A stretch of 64,000 bases of DNA from Glutamicibacter ardleyensis (GCF_014644555.1 NZ_BMKX01000001.1:496001-560000), one strand, 5' to 3'; shown: positions 8,547-17,344, numbered from the stretch's first letter. Notes: generated by a model from the letters alone, not told the origin. Numbers and translations are program-made.

Positions 8547-9197
8547 CTACTCGTGGGTTTCCCACTTATATAACCGTCCGTTCTCTGGCAGTCGCGGAAC
8601 ATTTTCTGAAGACTTGTATAAGACTTTCACTGACAGGTCGGTGTCGATGTTTTCAGCTAGCGATAGCAGCCGTTCCTTGTCGAACTTTTTTCTCTTCGGA
8701 TGATTGTCTAGAACACAAAGATAAGCGAATGGTTGTTTAGATTCGCCATATTCTTCACGGCGCGCGTGAAGCAACATACGCAATTTATCGATGTCGCGTT
8801 TAACTTCAGGAAAGTCGAGTCCGTTCGTTTGCGATGCGGCAACTTTAAGTTCAGAAATTACATCCAGATGGTTCAGGAGCCCGAGACCCGTACCATCTAC
8901 CGCTTTAGCTAATCTATTAGCGTAGTGCGGCATCATAATTCCAGGCTCACGCGTTACTACCGCGTCCAAACGTATCTCTGATTTGCCACCGAATGTCATC
9001 GTATGTTCGTTTTCAGGGAGATTTCGAATATGTACTACTGGTTCACGAGCTACTCGGTCAATTCCAAATTGTGAGATCAAATAATGGGCAAACCACGCTT
9101 GATAAGAAGCCTCAGGAGCCAAGTAGGAACCGCAGGTCATGGCGAAAACCTCCCACGCCGCCTCAAATTTCTGTTGCACGAGCTCTTTAGACATACG
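8547..9197 (-). CDS. Hypothetical protein with PD-(D/E)XK-like nuclease pattern
   Basis: About 216 residues from ATG 9197; the frame is open upstream to a TTG at 9281 and no clear ribosome site decides the start. I do not recognise the family. The middle reads SEIRLDAVV, then about 35 residues later VISELKVAAS and DIDKLRMLL, which matches the D...ExK active-site spacing of PD-(D/E)XK nucleases. The C-terminal part (YLCVLDNHPKRKKFDKER) looks like the strand and helix that follow. Base composition is clearly AT-richer than the neighbours, and it stands alone beside gene debris, which suggests acquired DNA. Nuclease function is an inference. Confidence 0.55.
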   Translation of the reverse strand, partial: RMSKELVQQKFEAAWEVFAMTCGSYLAPEASYQAWFAHYLISQFGIDRVAREPVVHIRNLPENEHTMTFGGKSEIRLDAVVTREPGIMMPHYANRLAKAVDGTGLGLLNHLDVISELKVAASQTNGLDFPEVKRDIDKLRMLLHARREEYGESKQPFAYLCVLDNHPKRKKFDKERLLSLAENIDTDLSVKVLYKSSENVPRLPENGRLYKWETHE

Positions 9198-9310
9198 TGC
9201 ATCATATTGGTCGATGCTGAATGCGTACAGGTTTTCATCCCGTGGTAGGAGCTCACACGTATTCGCAGCAGCCGCAGACAATACTTGGCAGGAAGAAGGA
9301 ATTACGAGTT

Positions 9311-9343
9311 GAGCTCCAGAGACTTTTACTACCTCTGGAGCTC
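9311..9343. terminator. Inverted repeat, possible terminator
   Basis: GAGCTCCAGAG and its exact complement flank an 11-base loop, immediately after the 3' end of the truncated hydrolase. No U-run follows on either strand, so this is a hairpin that may end transcription. Confidence 0.5.
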
Positions 9344-9353
9344 ATAACCTCTA

Positions 9354-9863
9354 CTACTCGGAAAGGAACTTGCCAGCGGTCTCGAAGACGCGGGCAAATT
9401 CGTCAATCCATGCGAAGTTCACCACAAAGCCGTGGTTCGCTCCGTCAAAACGTTCAAGCTGAGCGTCTACGCCGGCCTTCGCCAGGCGCTCCGCATATAG
9501 CTCCCCTTCGTCACGCAACGGATCATGTTCTGCGGTGATCACCAGAGTCTTTGGAAGTCCGGAGAAATCCTCACGTTTGATAGGTGAGACCCGAGGATCT
9601 GCTGGATCTGCACCGTTCTCAAGGTAGAAGGAGTTATGCGGCTTGAACATCCACGTCTCCAAACCATAACCGGTGGCGTTCTCACGCAGCGAGGCATAGC
9701 GCGACTCGTCAAAGTCGAGATCCAAAGAAGGGTAGAAGAGCAGCTGGTGACTGATCTTGTCGAAACCTTCATCCTTGGCCATGGCGCAAATTGCCGCGGT
9801 GAAGGTGCCGCCGGAGCTGTCACCGGCCACCGCGAGGTTCTTTCCATCCCACTGCAGTGTTAA
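9354..9863 (-). pseudogene. 5'-truncated alpha/beta hydrolase (HSL/fold-3 family)
   Basis: The readable part is the C-terminal half of a hormone-sensitive-lipase-type esterase. It has the nucleophile elbow AGDSSGG, the acid region TAEHDPLRDEG, and the catalytic His in DGANHGF, followed by a normal C terminus. The N-terminal half, including the HGGG oxyanion motif, is missing. The frame upstream of about 9863 encodes an unrelated basic stretch that is antisense to the neighbouring remnant. I read this as a deletion that joined two divergent genes, and not as a short functional enzyme. Confidence 0.75.
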
Positions 9864-10183
9864 AACTGCGTGATGAGGTTGCGCCCGCCCGGCTCTTCCT
9901 CTGACACCGCTACCGCAATAGCGAAGGAATTCCCTACGAAGTAGAACTGGATGCCCTTCTGGCACAACAGGTGCTGAACGAAAGCCTTGAAATTGAATCA
10001 CGCATCTCGCAGGCTTTTGATGATCGTCCAGCTACTACCGCGCAGCTCGAGGACTCCCCTTACGCACCGTTCGACACCGTCGCCCACGCAATGGACTATC
10101 AGGGCGACCCGACGCTGGAACCGTCCCCGTTCTTCACATCAATGGAAGCTTATCGACGGCGCGCTCACGCTGCGAAGGCCTGA
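9864..10183 (+). pseudogene. 3' remnant of an unrecognised gene
   Basis: On the + strand a coherent protein-like reading begins abruptly at the junction near 9864. It is interrupted by a TGA at 9902-9904 and continues to a TGA at about 10183 (segments such as IPYEVELDALLAQQVL and SPFFTSMEAYRRRAHAAKA). I do not recognise the family. Together with the hydrolase remnant on the other strand it looks like the surviving 3' half of a divergent neighbour whose 5' half was deleted. A GTG at 9971 could still start a 70-residue product. Confidence 0.5.
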
Positions 10184-10208
10184 CTCAAAACACTTCTGGC
10201 CAAGGTTC

Positions 10209-10943
10209 CTAGTTCACTAAGTGGCGCAGGAACCTGCCCGGAGCGTCCAGGAACAACCGCCAGTTACGGACCATTTCCAAATCGTCATAGGTCGAAGAAC
10301 GCAGTCCCCACTCCCCGACCTCATAAATGTCAGCTCCCGGCAGCGAAGCCAGGATCGGCGAGTGCGTGGAGAGCACTACTTGGGACCCCGTAGCCAGCAA
10401 GTCTGAGATATGCGAGAGCAGCGTGAGACTGCCTTCAAAAGACAGCGCCGATTCGGCTTCGTCAAAGACCCAGAGTCCGTTAACCGCAGAACGCGAGGTG
10501 AAGAATTCAATGAATGATTCACCGTGGCTCTGCAGATTGTGCAGTCCGCGTTTCTTGTGGTCCTCGCGATCCAGATCTTCCAAGTATGCGAAGTGCCCAT
10601 GCATCGTTTCGGCGCGCAGGAACACACCGGCGCCTGATGCTCCAGCGCCACGCACTAGTTGCAGGTGCTCCCCCAGCGCGGAATCATTGGCATATCTTTG
10701 GTGGCGGGAATTTTGTGTGCCACCTTCCACATTGAGCCCGAAGGCTTCGGCAATTGCCTCGACCAGCGTTGATTTTCCTGCACCATTTTGACCGACCAAG
10801 ATTGTCAGCTGCGAGAGGTCTAGTCCGTCATCGAGGATCTGGCGTACCGCCGGGATCGTAGCGGGCCACAAGTTTCGATCCGCCGGTGATTCAAGATCCT
10901 CTTGTACCCTGCGCACCGGAAGCATTTGGAAGGGCTGGTTCAT
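10209..10943 (-). CDS. AAA/ABC-type ATPase of the predicted-nuclease-associated group
   Basis: 244-residue soluble P-loop ATPase of the SMC/RecF/ABC type. It has Walker A GQNGAGKS (about residues 52-59), signature-like region NLQSHGES, Walker B WVFDEAESAL, and an H-loop in STHSP. It lacks membrane segments and any permease partner. I chose ATG 10943; a TTG at 10976 is the upstream alternative. Similar stand-alone ATPases are widespread and of unknown function. Its position beside decayed genes leaves open whether it is native or a leftover of a mobile module. Confidence 0.75.
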   Translation of the reverse strand: MNQPFQMLPVRRVQEDLESPADRNLWPATIPAVRQILDDGLDLSQLTILVGQNGAGKSTLVEAIAEAFGLNVEGGTQNSRHQRYANDSALGEHLQLVRGAGASGAGVFLRAETMHGHFAYLEDLDREDHKKRGLHNLQSHGESFIEFFTSRSAVNGLWVFDEAESALSFEGSLTLLSHISDLLATGSQVVLSTHSPILASLPGADIYEVGEWGLRSSTYDDLEMVRNWRLFLDAPGRFLRHLVN

Positions 10944-10975
10944 AGCTTCGAGGCTACCAAGGGCTAGGTACAACA

Positions 10976-11021
10976 AAGCCTCCGAGGCCAGCTGCGAAAT
11001 TACGCTTGGCCTCGGCGGCTT
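10976..11021 (-). terminator. Stem-loop downstream of the monooxygenase gene
   Basis: AAGCCTCCGAGGCCA pairs with TGGCCTCGGCGGCTT across a 16-base loop with a small internal mismatch. It lies 11 bp past the stop of the flavin monooxygenase. There is no clear U-run. Confidence 0.55.
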
Positions 11022-11031
11022 CGATTCGGTC

Positions 11032-12936
11032 TTACTTACCGGCTTCCAGCGCAGTCATATTCCCGGCAAAAAAGTCTGCGATTTCTTGATGTGCGGACAA
11101 CGGGAAGATCCCTGCAACGTACTGATCCGGACGGACCACCACGATAGCGCCGTCCTTGCTGATCTCACGTTCACGGAAGATGTCGCGACCATGCCCGGCA
11201 GCAAAGACCTGGTTGATGTCATGCAGGCCGAAAGGCACCTTCACCGGCTGGAAAACCTTGGGAACATCGTGCAGCTCAACCTCGGTGTAGTCCTGCTGGT
11301 AGATGGCCTTCAGATCAAAGACCGCATCCTCATCCACTCCGCCGGGCGTATAAAGATTGCGCGGTGAGGCAGCATCTTGGCTCCACCAAGCAGCGAACTG
11401 TGCCATCGCAGTGCCTTCCAATGCTGGTGCCGCTTCATCGGCGAAAGCGTAGACGCGCCAGCGGCCATCTGCTTCATGGAAATGACCTAGGTGACGCCAA
11501 CGGTTATCTGCACGGCGAATCACCTCAGCAGATTTGAAGCGCTTACCCACCGGGAAGCCCGGGGCCAAGTCCTGGTGTTCCAGCCCTGTAGTGATCGCCG
11601 ATTCGGTGTACTGAGTCATGAATCCGGCAGGGAATTCCATGGTGCTCACGTAGTAGCGTTCCAACTCGTCTGGGTCTTCCCATTCCTCGACAGACTTGGC
11701 CATCAGCGAGGACCATTCCTTATCAAAGTTGATCAGGTTCTGCGCGATCACCTTGCGCTCCTCGGCGTAGGTGTTCAGCAGTGCTTCCGGGGCGCGTCCT
11801 TCAAGCACGGCAGCAAGTTTCCAGCCGAGGTTAAAACCGTCCTGGATGGACACGTTCATGCCCTGACCGGCCTTCGCGGAGTGGGTATGGCAGGCATCGC
11901 CCATGATGAATGCGTGCGGTGTCCGGGTGCCACGCTCTTCATCGGACACGTCGTCGAAGCCGTCGGTGATGCGGTGGGCAACCTCGTAAACGGAGAACCA
12001 GGCTACGGACTTCACGTCAAAGCTGTAAGGGTGCACAATCCGGTTCGCGGTGGCAATGATGTCTTCTACCGGAGTATTGCGAATCGCTCCGGCGTCCTCA
12101 GCGGTCAGCTCGCCAAGGTCCACGTACACGCGCACCAGGTAACCACCCTCGCGTGGAATCAACAGGATGTTGCCTGCATCGTGGGATTGGATTGAGCACT
12201 TCACCTGAATATCAGGGAAGTCGGTGTTCAGCATGATGTCCATGACGCCCCACGCGTGCAGGGAGGCATCGCCGTGTAGCTTGTGACCCAATGAGCGTCG
12301 TACCGCGCTGCGGGCGCCATCACCACCGACAAGATACTTTGCTTTGACCTTGCGTTCTTGCCCGGAAAGTTCACCGGCCACATATTTGATGCGCGCGGTG
12401 ACCGGGAATTCGGCTGTCGGATCGATTTCACAGTCCAAGTACTCCACACCGTAGTCCGGGGTGATCTTGCCCGGTGCACGTTCGGCGTCGCGTAAGAAGT
12501 AGTCCAGGATTCGGGCCTGGTTTACGTAGATGTGCGGGAATTCGCTCATGCCGGTGGAGTCATCAGCAGCCCGTGAGTGGCGGATGATGTTTGCGGGGTT
12601 CTGCGGATCTGGGGTCCAGAAGCACATCTCGACGTTGCGGTAGGACTCTTCGATAACTTCGTTGGCGAAGCCGAAGGCCTGGAACGTTTCTACCGAGCGG
12701 GCTTGGATTCCGTCGGCCTGGCCTACCTGCAACCGGCCCGGGCGCATCTCAATGGCGCGGGCATTAACACTGGGAAAGCGGGAGAGTTGGGCTGCGACTA
12801 CCGCGGCAGCTGGGCCGGTTCCAACGATCAGCACATCCATCTCATCAGGGATTTCTTCCGAGCGGTCGATGCCGTACCCGGCAGCTGGTTTCACGCGTGG
12901 ATCGCCGGAAACATAACCTTTGTGATGGATCTGCAT
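11032..12936 (-). CDS. FAD-dependent aromatic monooxygenase (3-hydroxybenzoate 4-/phenol 2-monooxygenase type)
   Basis: 634 residues, the length of MobA and phenol hydroxylase. The N-terminal FAD-binding motif is IVGTGPAAAVVAAQLSR, the DG motif is GGDGARSAVRR, and the GD motif is GDACHTHSAKAGQGMN. The C-terminal thioredoxin-like domain of this family ends the protein. It hydroxylates a phenolic ring ortho to an OH using NAD(P)H and O2. 3-hydroxybenzoate to protocatechuate is the likeliest reaction but is not proved by sequence reading. The ATG has a strong AAGGAG. A divergent IclR regulator and a long palindrome upstream suggest substrate induction. No ring-cleavage gene is nearby. Confidence 0.85.
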   Translation of the reverse strand: MQIHHKGYVSGDPRVKPAAGYGIDRSEEIPDEMDVLIVGTGPAAAVVAAQLSRFPSVNARAIEMRPGRLQVGQADGIQARSVETFQAFGFANEVIEESYRNVEMCFWTPDPQNPANIIRHSRAADDSTGMSEFPHIYVNQARILDYFLRDAERAPGKITPDYGVEYLDCEIDPTAEFPVTARIKYVAGELSGQERKVKAKYLVGGDGARSAVRRSLGHKLHGDASLHAWGVMDIMLNTDFPDIQVKCSIQSHDAGNILLIPREGGYLVRVYVDLGELTAEDAGAIRNTPVEDIIATANRIVHPYSFDVKSVAWFSVYEVAHRITDGFDDVSDEERGTRTPHAFIMGDACHTHSAKAGQGMNVSIQDGFNLGWKLAAVLEGRAPEALLNTYAEERKVIAQNLINFDKEWSSLMAKSVEEWEDPDELERYYVSTMEFPAGFMTQYTESAITTGLEHQDLAPGFPVGKRFKSAEVIRRADNRWRHLGHFHEADGRWRVYAFADEAAPALEGTAMAQFAAWWSQDAASPRNLYTPGGVDEDAVFDLKAIYQQDYTEVELHDVPKVFQPVKVPFGLHDINQVFAAGHGRDIFREREISKDGAIVVVRPDQYVAGIFPLSAHQEIADFFAGNMTALEAGK

Positions 12937-12965
12937 TTTTACTCCTTAGGAATGCCACAGACTTC

Positions 12966-13008
12966 ATTGTCTCTATAGTTGCGACATTGATGTAACTATA
13001 GATACAAT
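12966..13008. promoter_or_regulatory. Long palindrome in the monooxygenase/iclR divergent region
   Basis: The arms ATTGTCTCTATAGTT and AACTATAGATACAAT (one mismatched triplet between inner and outer blocks) flank a 13-base centre. It lies 30 bp upstream of the monooxygenase start and about 88 bp before the iclR start, the expected place for the operator of the divergent IclR protein. Confidence 0.65.
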
Positions 13009-13095
13009 CGTAGCTATCCTTGACTGCAGGAGCAAGACGCAAGTCACATTATGGCGGCCACAACGAGTTTCCGTGCACGGCGAAAAGACTAAAAA

Positions 13096-13761
13096 ATGAC
13101 TAAGACTACCGAAGGCGGATCCCAGACTCTGGGCCGCGGACTCAAAGCGCTCACGCTTATTGGCGAATCCTCCAGCCCACTGACCGTGGCCGAATTGGCC
13201 GAAAAATTAGGCATTCACCGCTCCATGGCTTACCGGCTGGTGAAGACCTTTGAACAATATGGCTTTGTGGAGCGTACGCCCTCCGGAGATCTAGAATTAG
13301 GAGCACGGCTCGGTGCCTTGGCGCGCAATGCTTCCAAGTCTTTACAGGCAGCGGCCACCCCGCATCTGGCCACGCTCTCGGACGAACTGCAGATGACCGC
13401 GCTCTTAGTAGTCTTTGACGGAGAAGCTGCAGTCACGTTGAGCACCGCCGAACCACGTCATGCAGATGCCACCGTGGCACAACGCCCGGGAACAAGGCAC
13501 CCCATCGATAATGGCGCCCCGGGACGCGTGATCCGTTCTCAGCTCAACCCGGATCAGTACCCAGCACAGGATTATGAGTTCAGTTATGACGAAGTCATCC
13601 CCGGGCTCACCTCAATCGCGGTGCCGGTCAAACTACCGCAAAACAAGCCGGGGGCAATTGCGGTAATCTACCTGTCCCAGGAGTTGGATCAGACTCAGGT
13701 GGCACTGAAACTTACCGCCGCTTCCGCGCGAATTTCCGCTAGCCTGGGCGTGCGAGCCTAA
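13096..13761 (+). CDS. IclR-family transcriptional regulator
   Basis: 221 residues. An N-terminal winged helix-turn-helix (LTVAELAEKLGIHRSMAYRLVKTFEQYGFVER, about residues 32-66 with flanks) is followed by a somewhat short IclR effector-binding domain. The usual start of that domain (ATPHLATLSDEL) is visible. It is divergent from the aromatic monooxygenase, which is the probable target. Effector unknown, plausibly the hydroxybenzoate substrate. Confidence 0.88.
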   Translation: MTKTTEGGSQTLGRGLKALTLIGESSSPLTVAELAEKLGIHRSMAYRLVKTFEQYGFVERTPSGDLELGARLGALARNASKSLQAAATPHLATLSDELQMTALLVVFDGEAAVTLSTAEPRHADATVAQRPGTRHPIDNGAPGRVIRSQLNPDQYPAQDYEFSYDEVIPGLTSIAVPVKLPQNKPGAIAVIYLSQELDQTQVALKLTAASARISASLGVRA

Positions 13762-13785
13762 GGGCAACTGCCTACAACTAACTGC

Positions 13786-13950
13786 CTATGCGGTGCACGC
13801 TTCGTTTGAACATCCGGAGTCGCGGGGCAGGTATGTTTCGGTTCCATCTACTTTTTCCCACACCACGTGGCGGTGCTGACCGCAACGTGCACAAGACGGT
13901 GCCAAATATGTGGCCCGCTCTTCCATGGTGTATGCCCGAAAATCTCCCAT
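13786..13950 (-). CDS. Small zinc-ribbon-like protein (54 residues)
   Basis: Short gene starting at ATG 13948-13950 with a near-perfect ribosome site (GGGAGG, five bases upstream) and ending in TAG at 13786-13788. The product has a CxxC pair (SCARCGQHRHVVWE) and a second Cys pair near the C terminus (GCSNEACTA), which together could bind one zinc. The frame is open about 19 codons further upstream but without another good start. I do not recognise the family. It follows the orphan sensor kinase on the same strand after about 140 bp and is convergent with iclR. Confidence 0.6.
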   Translation of the reverse strand: MGDFRAYTMEERATYLAPSCARCGQHRHVVWEKVDGTETYLPRDSGCSNEACTA

Positions 13951-14093
13951 TTCGACCTCCCAGTGTGTGCGGGCCTCGACGTGCTCGCCGTGGCTCCGCC
14001 AAATCGTGCTTTCACTCTACGCCGGGATTGCCCACCGGGCTAGAGGCAGTCCGAATCAAGCCTCACTAGTGCGATTGAGCGTCCAGCGGGATA

Positions 14094-15278
14094 CTAAGAA
14101 TCTCGTCTCGGGTTTTCTTCAACGTCTTTTCGGACGGTCGCAGAAAGCAGGAAGTTTGTTGCCAGCCGTCCCCATTCCATGGTTCCGCCTTCGGCCTCGG
14201 TCATGGCGCGTAAGCGTGCCAGGCCCTGCCCATTGGGAGTCTGTGAATGCACCGGGCGGACACCGTTATTACGGACCGAAACTACCCAGTACGGCGGTTG
14301 GCTTTCGTCGGTTTCTTCCTTGATCCAGATCACCATTTGGGTGGGATCAGCATGCTTCACCGCGTTTGTGGCTGCTTCGCGAATTATTCGCATGGCCAAC
14401 TGCGGGAAGTTCTCTGTCTGGCCCAGGCCCGAGCTGTGGATATTAACTTCAATGCCAGTATCCCGCAACGAAGTAGCAATCCGTTCAATGTCTTCGATGG
14501 TTGCAGTAAGTTCTTCGGGCGCTTCTAGCTGGCCCATCGTATCGAATGTTCTGCGTAATGCGGTCATTGCTCCGGTCACCGCCTGCCGAACGTGGATCAA
14601 GCTCAACGCCGTGCGGGTATCGGTGGACGAAGCATCCAACGCGGCGTTGGTATGCAGGGAAGCTACCGCTAGGTTGTGTGCCAACTCGTCATGCAGCTGA
14701 TAGGACACCTTCGAACGGTGCAATATCCGTCCTTGTTCTTTTTCGGCCTCTGAGGTCCGCTCGGCAAACTCTCGAACACGTCGTTGATGTTCTAGTGTCA
14801 CCTCTCGGGTGGTGCGCAACTGGGCATAAAGAATAACCAGCGCAGCCAACGAGGCGTAGGCCAACATTTCAAAGTCAAAGAGGTCTTGGAAGGATGCCCC
14901 CTGCACTAAGCGCACCGCGCTCATCACGATGAAAACCGCTAACGCTCCAAGATAAGAGCGCATGCGGTGTCCAGCCAAGGTGATCAGGGCGAGGAAGAAC
15001 AGCAAAGGTGGAAGTATGGCAATACGGGGCATGGCCAACAGCAACCAAACGCAGATACCCAGTCCGGCTACCAGCCAGGTGGCGCGCGCAAATCGATGTC
15101 GCAAAACGCTGAGGACGCCGAAACCAACGGCGAATGCCCCAGCGGTCACCAGATACGCAGCGGTCATTTCTTGTTGACCGCTAGCTGGTTTACTCACCAG
15201 CGACAGGAGCATCACGGCCAGAAATATGGCCGCTGCCCAGAGAATGCTTTGAATGCGCAGGCTGCCTTTTTCTTCCAC
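14094..15278 (-). CDS. Orphan sensor histidine kinase, NarL type
   Basis: 394 residues from a GTG start. About five membrane helices fill the first 165 residues, then a coiled linker, a HisKA_3 helix with the phospho-accepting His in SYQLHDELAHNLAVA, and an HATPase_c domain. The N box is intact (REAATNAVKHA), but the G1 position reads VRNNGV instead of the usual DxGxG, so the adenine-contacting Asp is replaced. No response regulator lies next to it on either side. It may act with a regulator elsewhere, or the changed ATP site may alter activity. Confidence 0.85.
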   Translation of the reverse strand: MEEKGSLRIQSILWAAAIFLAVMLLSLVSKPASGQQEMTAAYLVTAGAFAVGFGVLSVLRHRFARATWLVAGLGICVWLLLAMPRIAILPPLLFFLALITLAGHRMRSYLGALAVFIVMSAVRLVQGASFQDLFDFEMLAYASLAALVILYAQLRTTREVTLEHQRRVREFAERTSEAEKEQGRILHRSKVSYQLHDELAHNLAVASLHTNAALDASSTDTRTALSLIHVRQAVTGAMTALRRTFDTMGQLEAPEELTATIEDIERIATSLRDTGIEVNIHSSGLGQTENFPQLAMRIIREAATNAVKHADPTQMVIWIKEETDESQPPYWVVSVRNNGVRPVHSQTPNGQGLARLRAMTEAEGGTMEWGRLATNFLLSATVRKDVEENPRRDS

Positions 15279-15364
15279 GCTTTCAGTCTATGTCTCCTCC
15301 GGCTTGTTCTTCGAGACGCTAGTAGTCCAAAGCGTTCAGCGCGACTTATTAGCCCTTAAAGAAC

Positions 15365-16609
15365 TCACGCATCAACCCGAGTTGGTACCCCGTGGTCCTC
15401 CACAAAGCGTGGCCTGCCAGCCATAATCCCGGTAAAGGTTTGAAAGAGAATCAACCCTGCAATGAGTAATATCGGCAGAGTCCAGGAATCGGTGGTCTCA
15501 TGCAATGCACCGACAAGGAATGGTCCGGGGATGGCAATCAGGTATCCAATGGATTGTCCGAAGGTAGAAAGCTTACTCACTCCGGCGGCCGTGTGCGCTT
15601 TCAAACCGATCATCGTCAGGGCTAAGGGAAAGCTCGAACCGCAGATACCAAGAAGTACCGCCCAGATAAACGCACCTTGAACCGGAGCGATTAACAATCC
15701 GGCAATGGCTACTATCCCGGCAATTCCATTGACGATCACCAGCGGCCCCTGATGGGAAAACTTCGCCGCCAGGGCAGGCATGATGAAAGATAGTGGGACG
15801 CCCACCCCAAGAATCACGCCAAGCAGTGCTCCGGCATAGGCTGGGTCCACTCCGAAGTCGGTAAATATCTTCGGCGCCCAACCCATCAAAATGTAGGCGA
15901 CGGTAGACTGCGCACCGAAGAACAGCGCAATCCACCAGGCCGTTGAGTTTCGGCTCATTGGCCCCATTACGGGGGCTATGAGCTGAGTCTTGGGCGCCGG
16001 CATTTGAAGCTGGGTGATCTGATTACGTAAACCGAAATACACCACTACCCAAATAAGCGTCGCAATCAATGCTGGAATGGCCCATAGCGCCAGGCCGCCT
16101 CGCCACGCGCCACCAAGGGCGTCATTAACCGGAACCGCAATCGCCGCAACGACGGAGGCGCCAAGTGCTACAGCGGTGGTATACGAGCCGGTGACCAAAC
16201 CAATTTTTGTGGGGAACCACCGTTTGACGAGCACCGGCATCAGAATATTTCCCACGGCAATCCCGGCAAGTGCAAGTGCGGTGAAGATGAAAAATACCCA
16301 CATATTTGGGGCGAGCGAGCGCAGGACCAATCCGCAGAGGATTGCGAGCATTGCCCCCACCACCACTAGCTCGGGTCCACGTTTGCCGGCAAGGCGCGGG
16401 GCTAGTGGGCCAAGTATGGCAAAGCATAGTGGCGGTACGCCGGTGATGATCCCTGCGATAAACCCATTCATTGACAAGTCTTCAATGACCGGATCCAGCA
16501 ATGCGCCCAGCGAGGTGACTGCTGGGCGCAAATTTACTGCCGCAAGAATCATGGCAATGAGCAGTAACGCGCTAAAGCCCCTAGGCAGTGCCGGGTGTTT
16601 GGGATCCAT
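15365..16609 (-). CDS. MFS transporter, CynX/NimT family
   Basis: 414-residue, 12-helix secondary transporter. The N terminus (ILAAVNLRPAVTSLGALL) is the hallmark of the CynX/NimT (cyanate/2-nitroimidazole) group, in which the RPA in helix 1 is conserved. It stands as a single gene between the orphan kinase and the isochorismatase/LLM pair on the same strand. The substrate of this widely annotated group is generally unknown; export of small toxic compounds is one possibility. Confidence 0.85.
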   Translation of the reverse strand: MDPKHPALPRGFSALLLIAMILAAVNLRPAVTSLGALLDPVIEDLSMNGFIAGIITGVPPLCFAILGPLAPRLAGKRGPELVVVGAMLAILCGLVLRSLAPNMWVFFIFTALALAGIAVGNILMPVLVKRWFPTKIGLVTGSYTTAVALGASVVAAIAVPVNDALGGAWRGGLALWAIPALIATLIWVVVYFGLRNQITQLQMPAPKTQLIAPVMGPMSRNSTAWWIALFFGAQSTVAYILMGWAPKIFTDFGVDPAYAGALLGVILGVGVPLSFIMPALAAKFSHQGPLVIVNGIAGIVAIAGLLIAPVQGAFIWAVLLGICGSSFPLALTMIGLKAHTAAGVSKLSTFGQSIGYLIAIPGPFLVGALHETTDSWTLPILLIAGLILFQTFTGIMAGRPRFVEDHGVPTRVDA

Positions 16610-16669
16610 AAAGTCATCCTAGCCAGCAACCTGAGCGAAGCATCCTTTGATGACCACCACCCGCAAATG

Positions 16670-17305
16670 CTACTTCTGGTGCTGTTCGTGTCCCTGCGCT
16701 GCGGAAACGATGAGGTTGCTACCTTCAAGGGCAGCGCCGGAGTCTAGTGCGCTCATCCACTGGTCCGTGGTCGATACCGCGGCCCAGTTTGAATGCAACA
16801 GTGCCATCAGAGTTTCGTGGACCTGTTGCGCACTGGCGGAACCTGCTTCGTTGGCAATATCGATGGCGCCGGTGGCGTCGGAGAGTACCTCGACACTAAA
16901 ACCTAGCGGTTCGGCAGCTGCTACCGAACCGATCACGCAGTTGTTGGTCATGAAGCCGGTGAGCGTGATCGTGTCGATATTGCTTTCACGCAACCACGCC
17001 TCCAAATTCGTTCCGGCGAAGACACTGGCGTATACCTTGGTGAAAACTTGCGTGGCCTGATCTGCGCGCTGCGCAATTTCGGGGTGCAGGTTGAAGGTGT
17101 CCGAACCATCGGCAAAGACCGGAGCTTGTGCAGGCATTTGGTGTTGCACGACGTACACCGGGATTCCGGCCTTCTGTGCCGCATCCATCGCTTCGGTGGT
17201 GCGTTCCAGCGATCGCGCACGTGGTGGGTACTGAATTTTCAGCAGGCCTTCAAAATATTCCTGCTGTACGTCGATGACGATGAGGGCGCGGCGTGGGTTG
17301 GTCAT
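16670..17305 (-). CDS. Isochorismatase-family cysteine hydrolase
   Basis: 211-residue cytoplasmic hydrolase. The catalytic triad of the family is visible: Asp in VIDVQQEYF (about residue 12), Lys in VFTKVYASVF, and Cys in TGFMTNNCVIGS after the cis-peptide region. Members hydrolyse amides, isochorismate or related N-carbamoyl compounds. The size and C-terminal part fit the nicotinamidase-like branch of unassigned function. It follows the LLM flavin oxidoreductase by 39 bp on the same strand, so the two probably form an operon. Confidence 0.88.
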   Translation of the reverse strand: MTNPRRALIVIDVQQEYFEGLLKIQYPPRARSLERTTEAMDAAQKAGIPVYVVQHQMPAQAPVFADGSDTFNLHPEIAQRADQATQVFTKVYASVFAGTNLEAWLRESNIDTITLTGFMTNNCVIGSVAAAEPLGFSVEVLSDATGAIDIANEAGSASAQQVHETLMALLHSNWAAVSTTDQWMSALDSGAALEGSNLIVSAAQGHEQHQK

Positions 17306-17344
17306 GGTGTTCTCCTGAGTTTTTTGTGGGGCTTAGTTGCTGTT

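Noticed and set aside
10209-10943. AAA ATPase as half of a defence system such as an OLD or Gabija-like pair
   Set aside because: No nuclease or helicase gene is adjacent in operon order; the nuclease-like gene is 1 kb away behind debris on the same strand, so a pairing is not supported.
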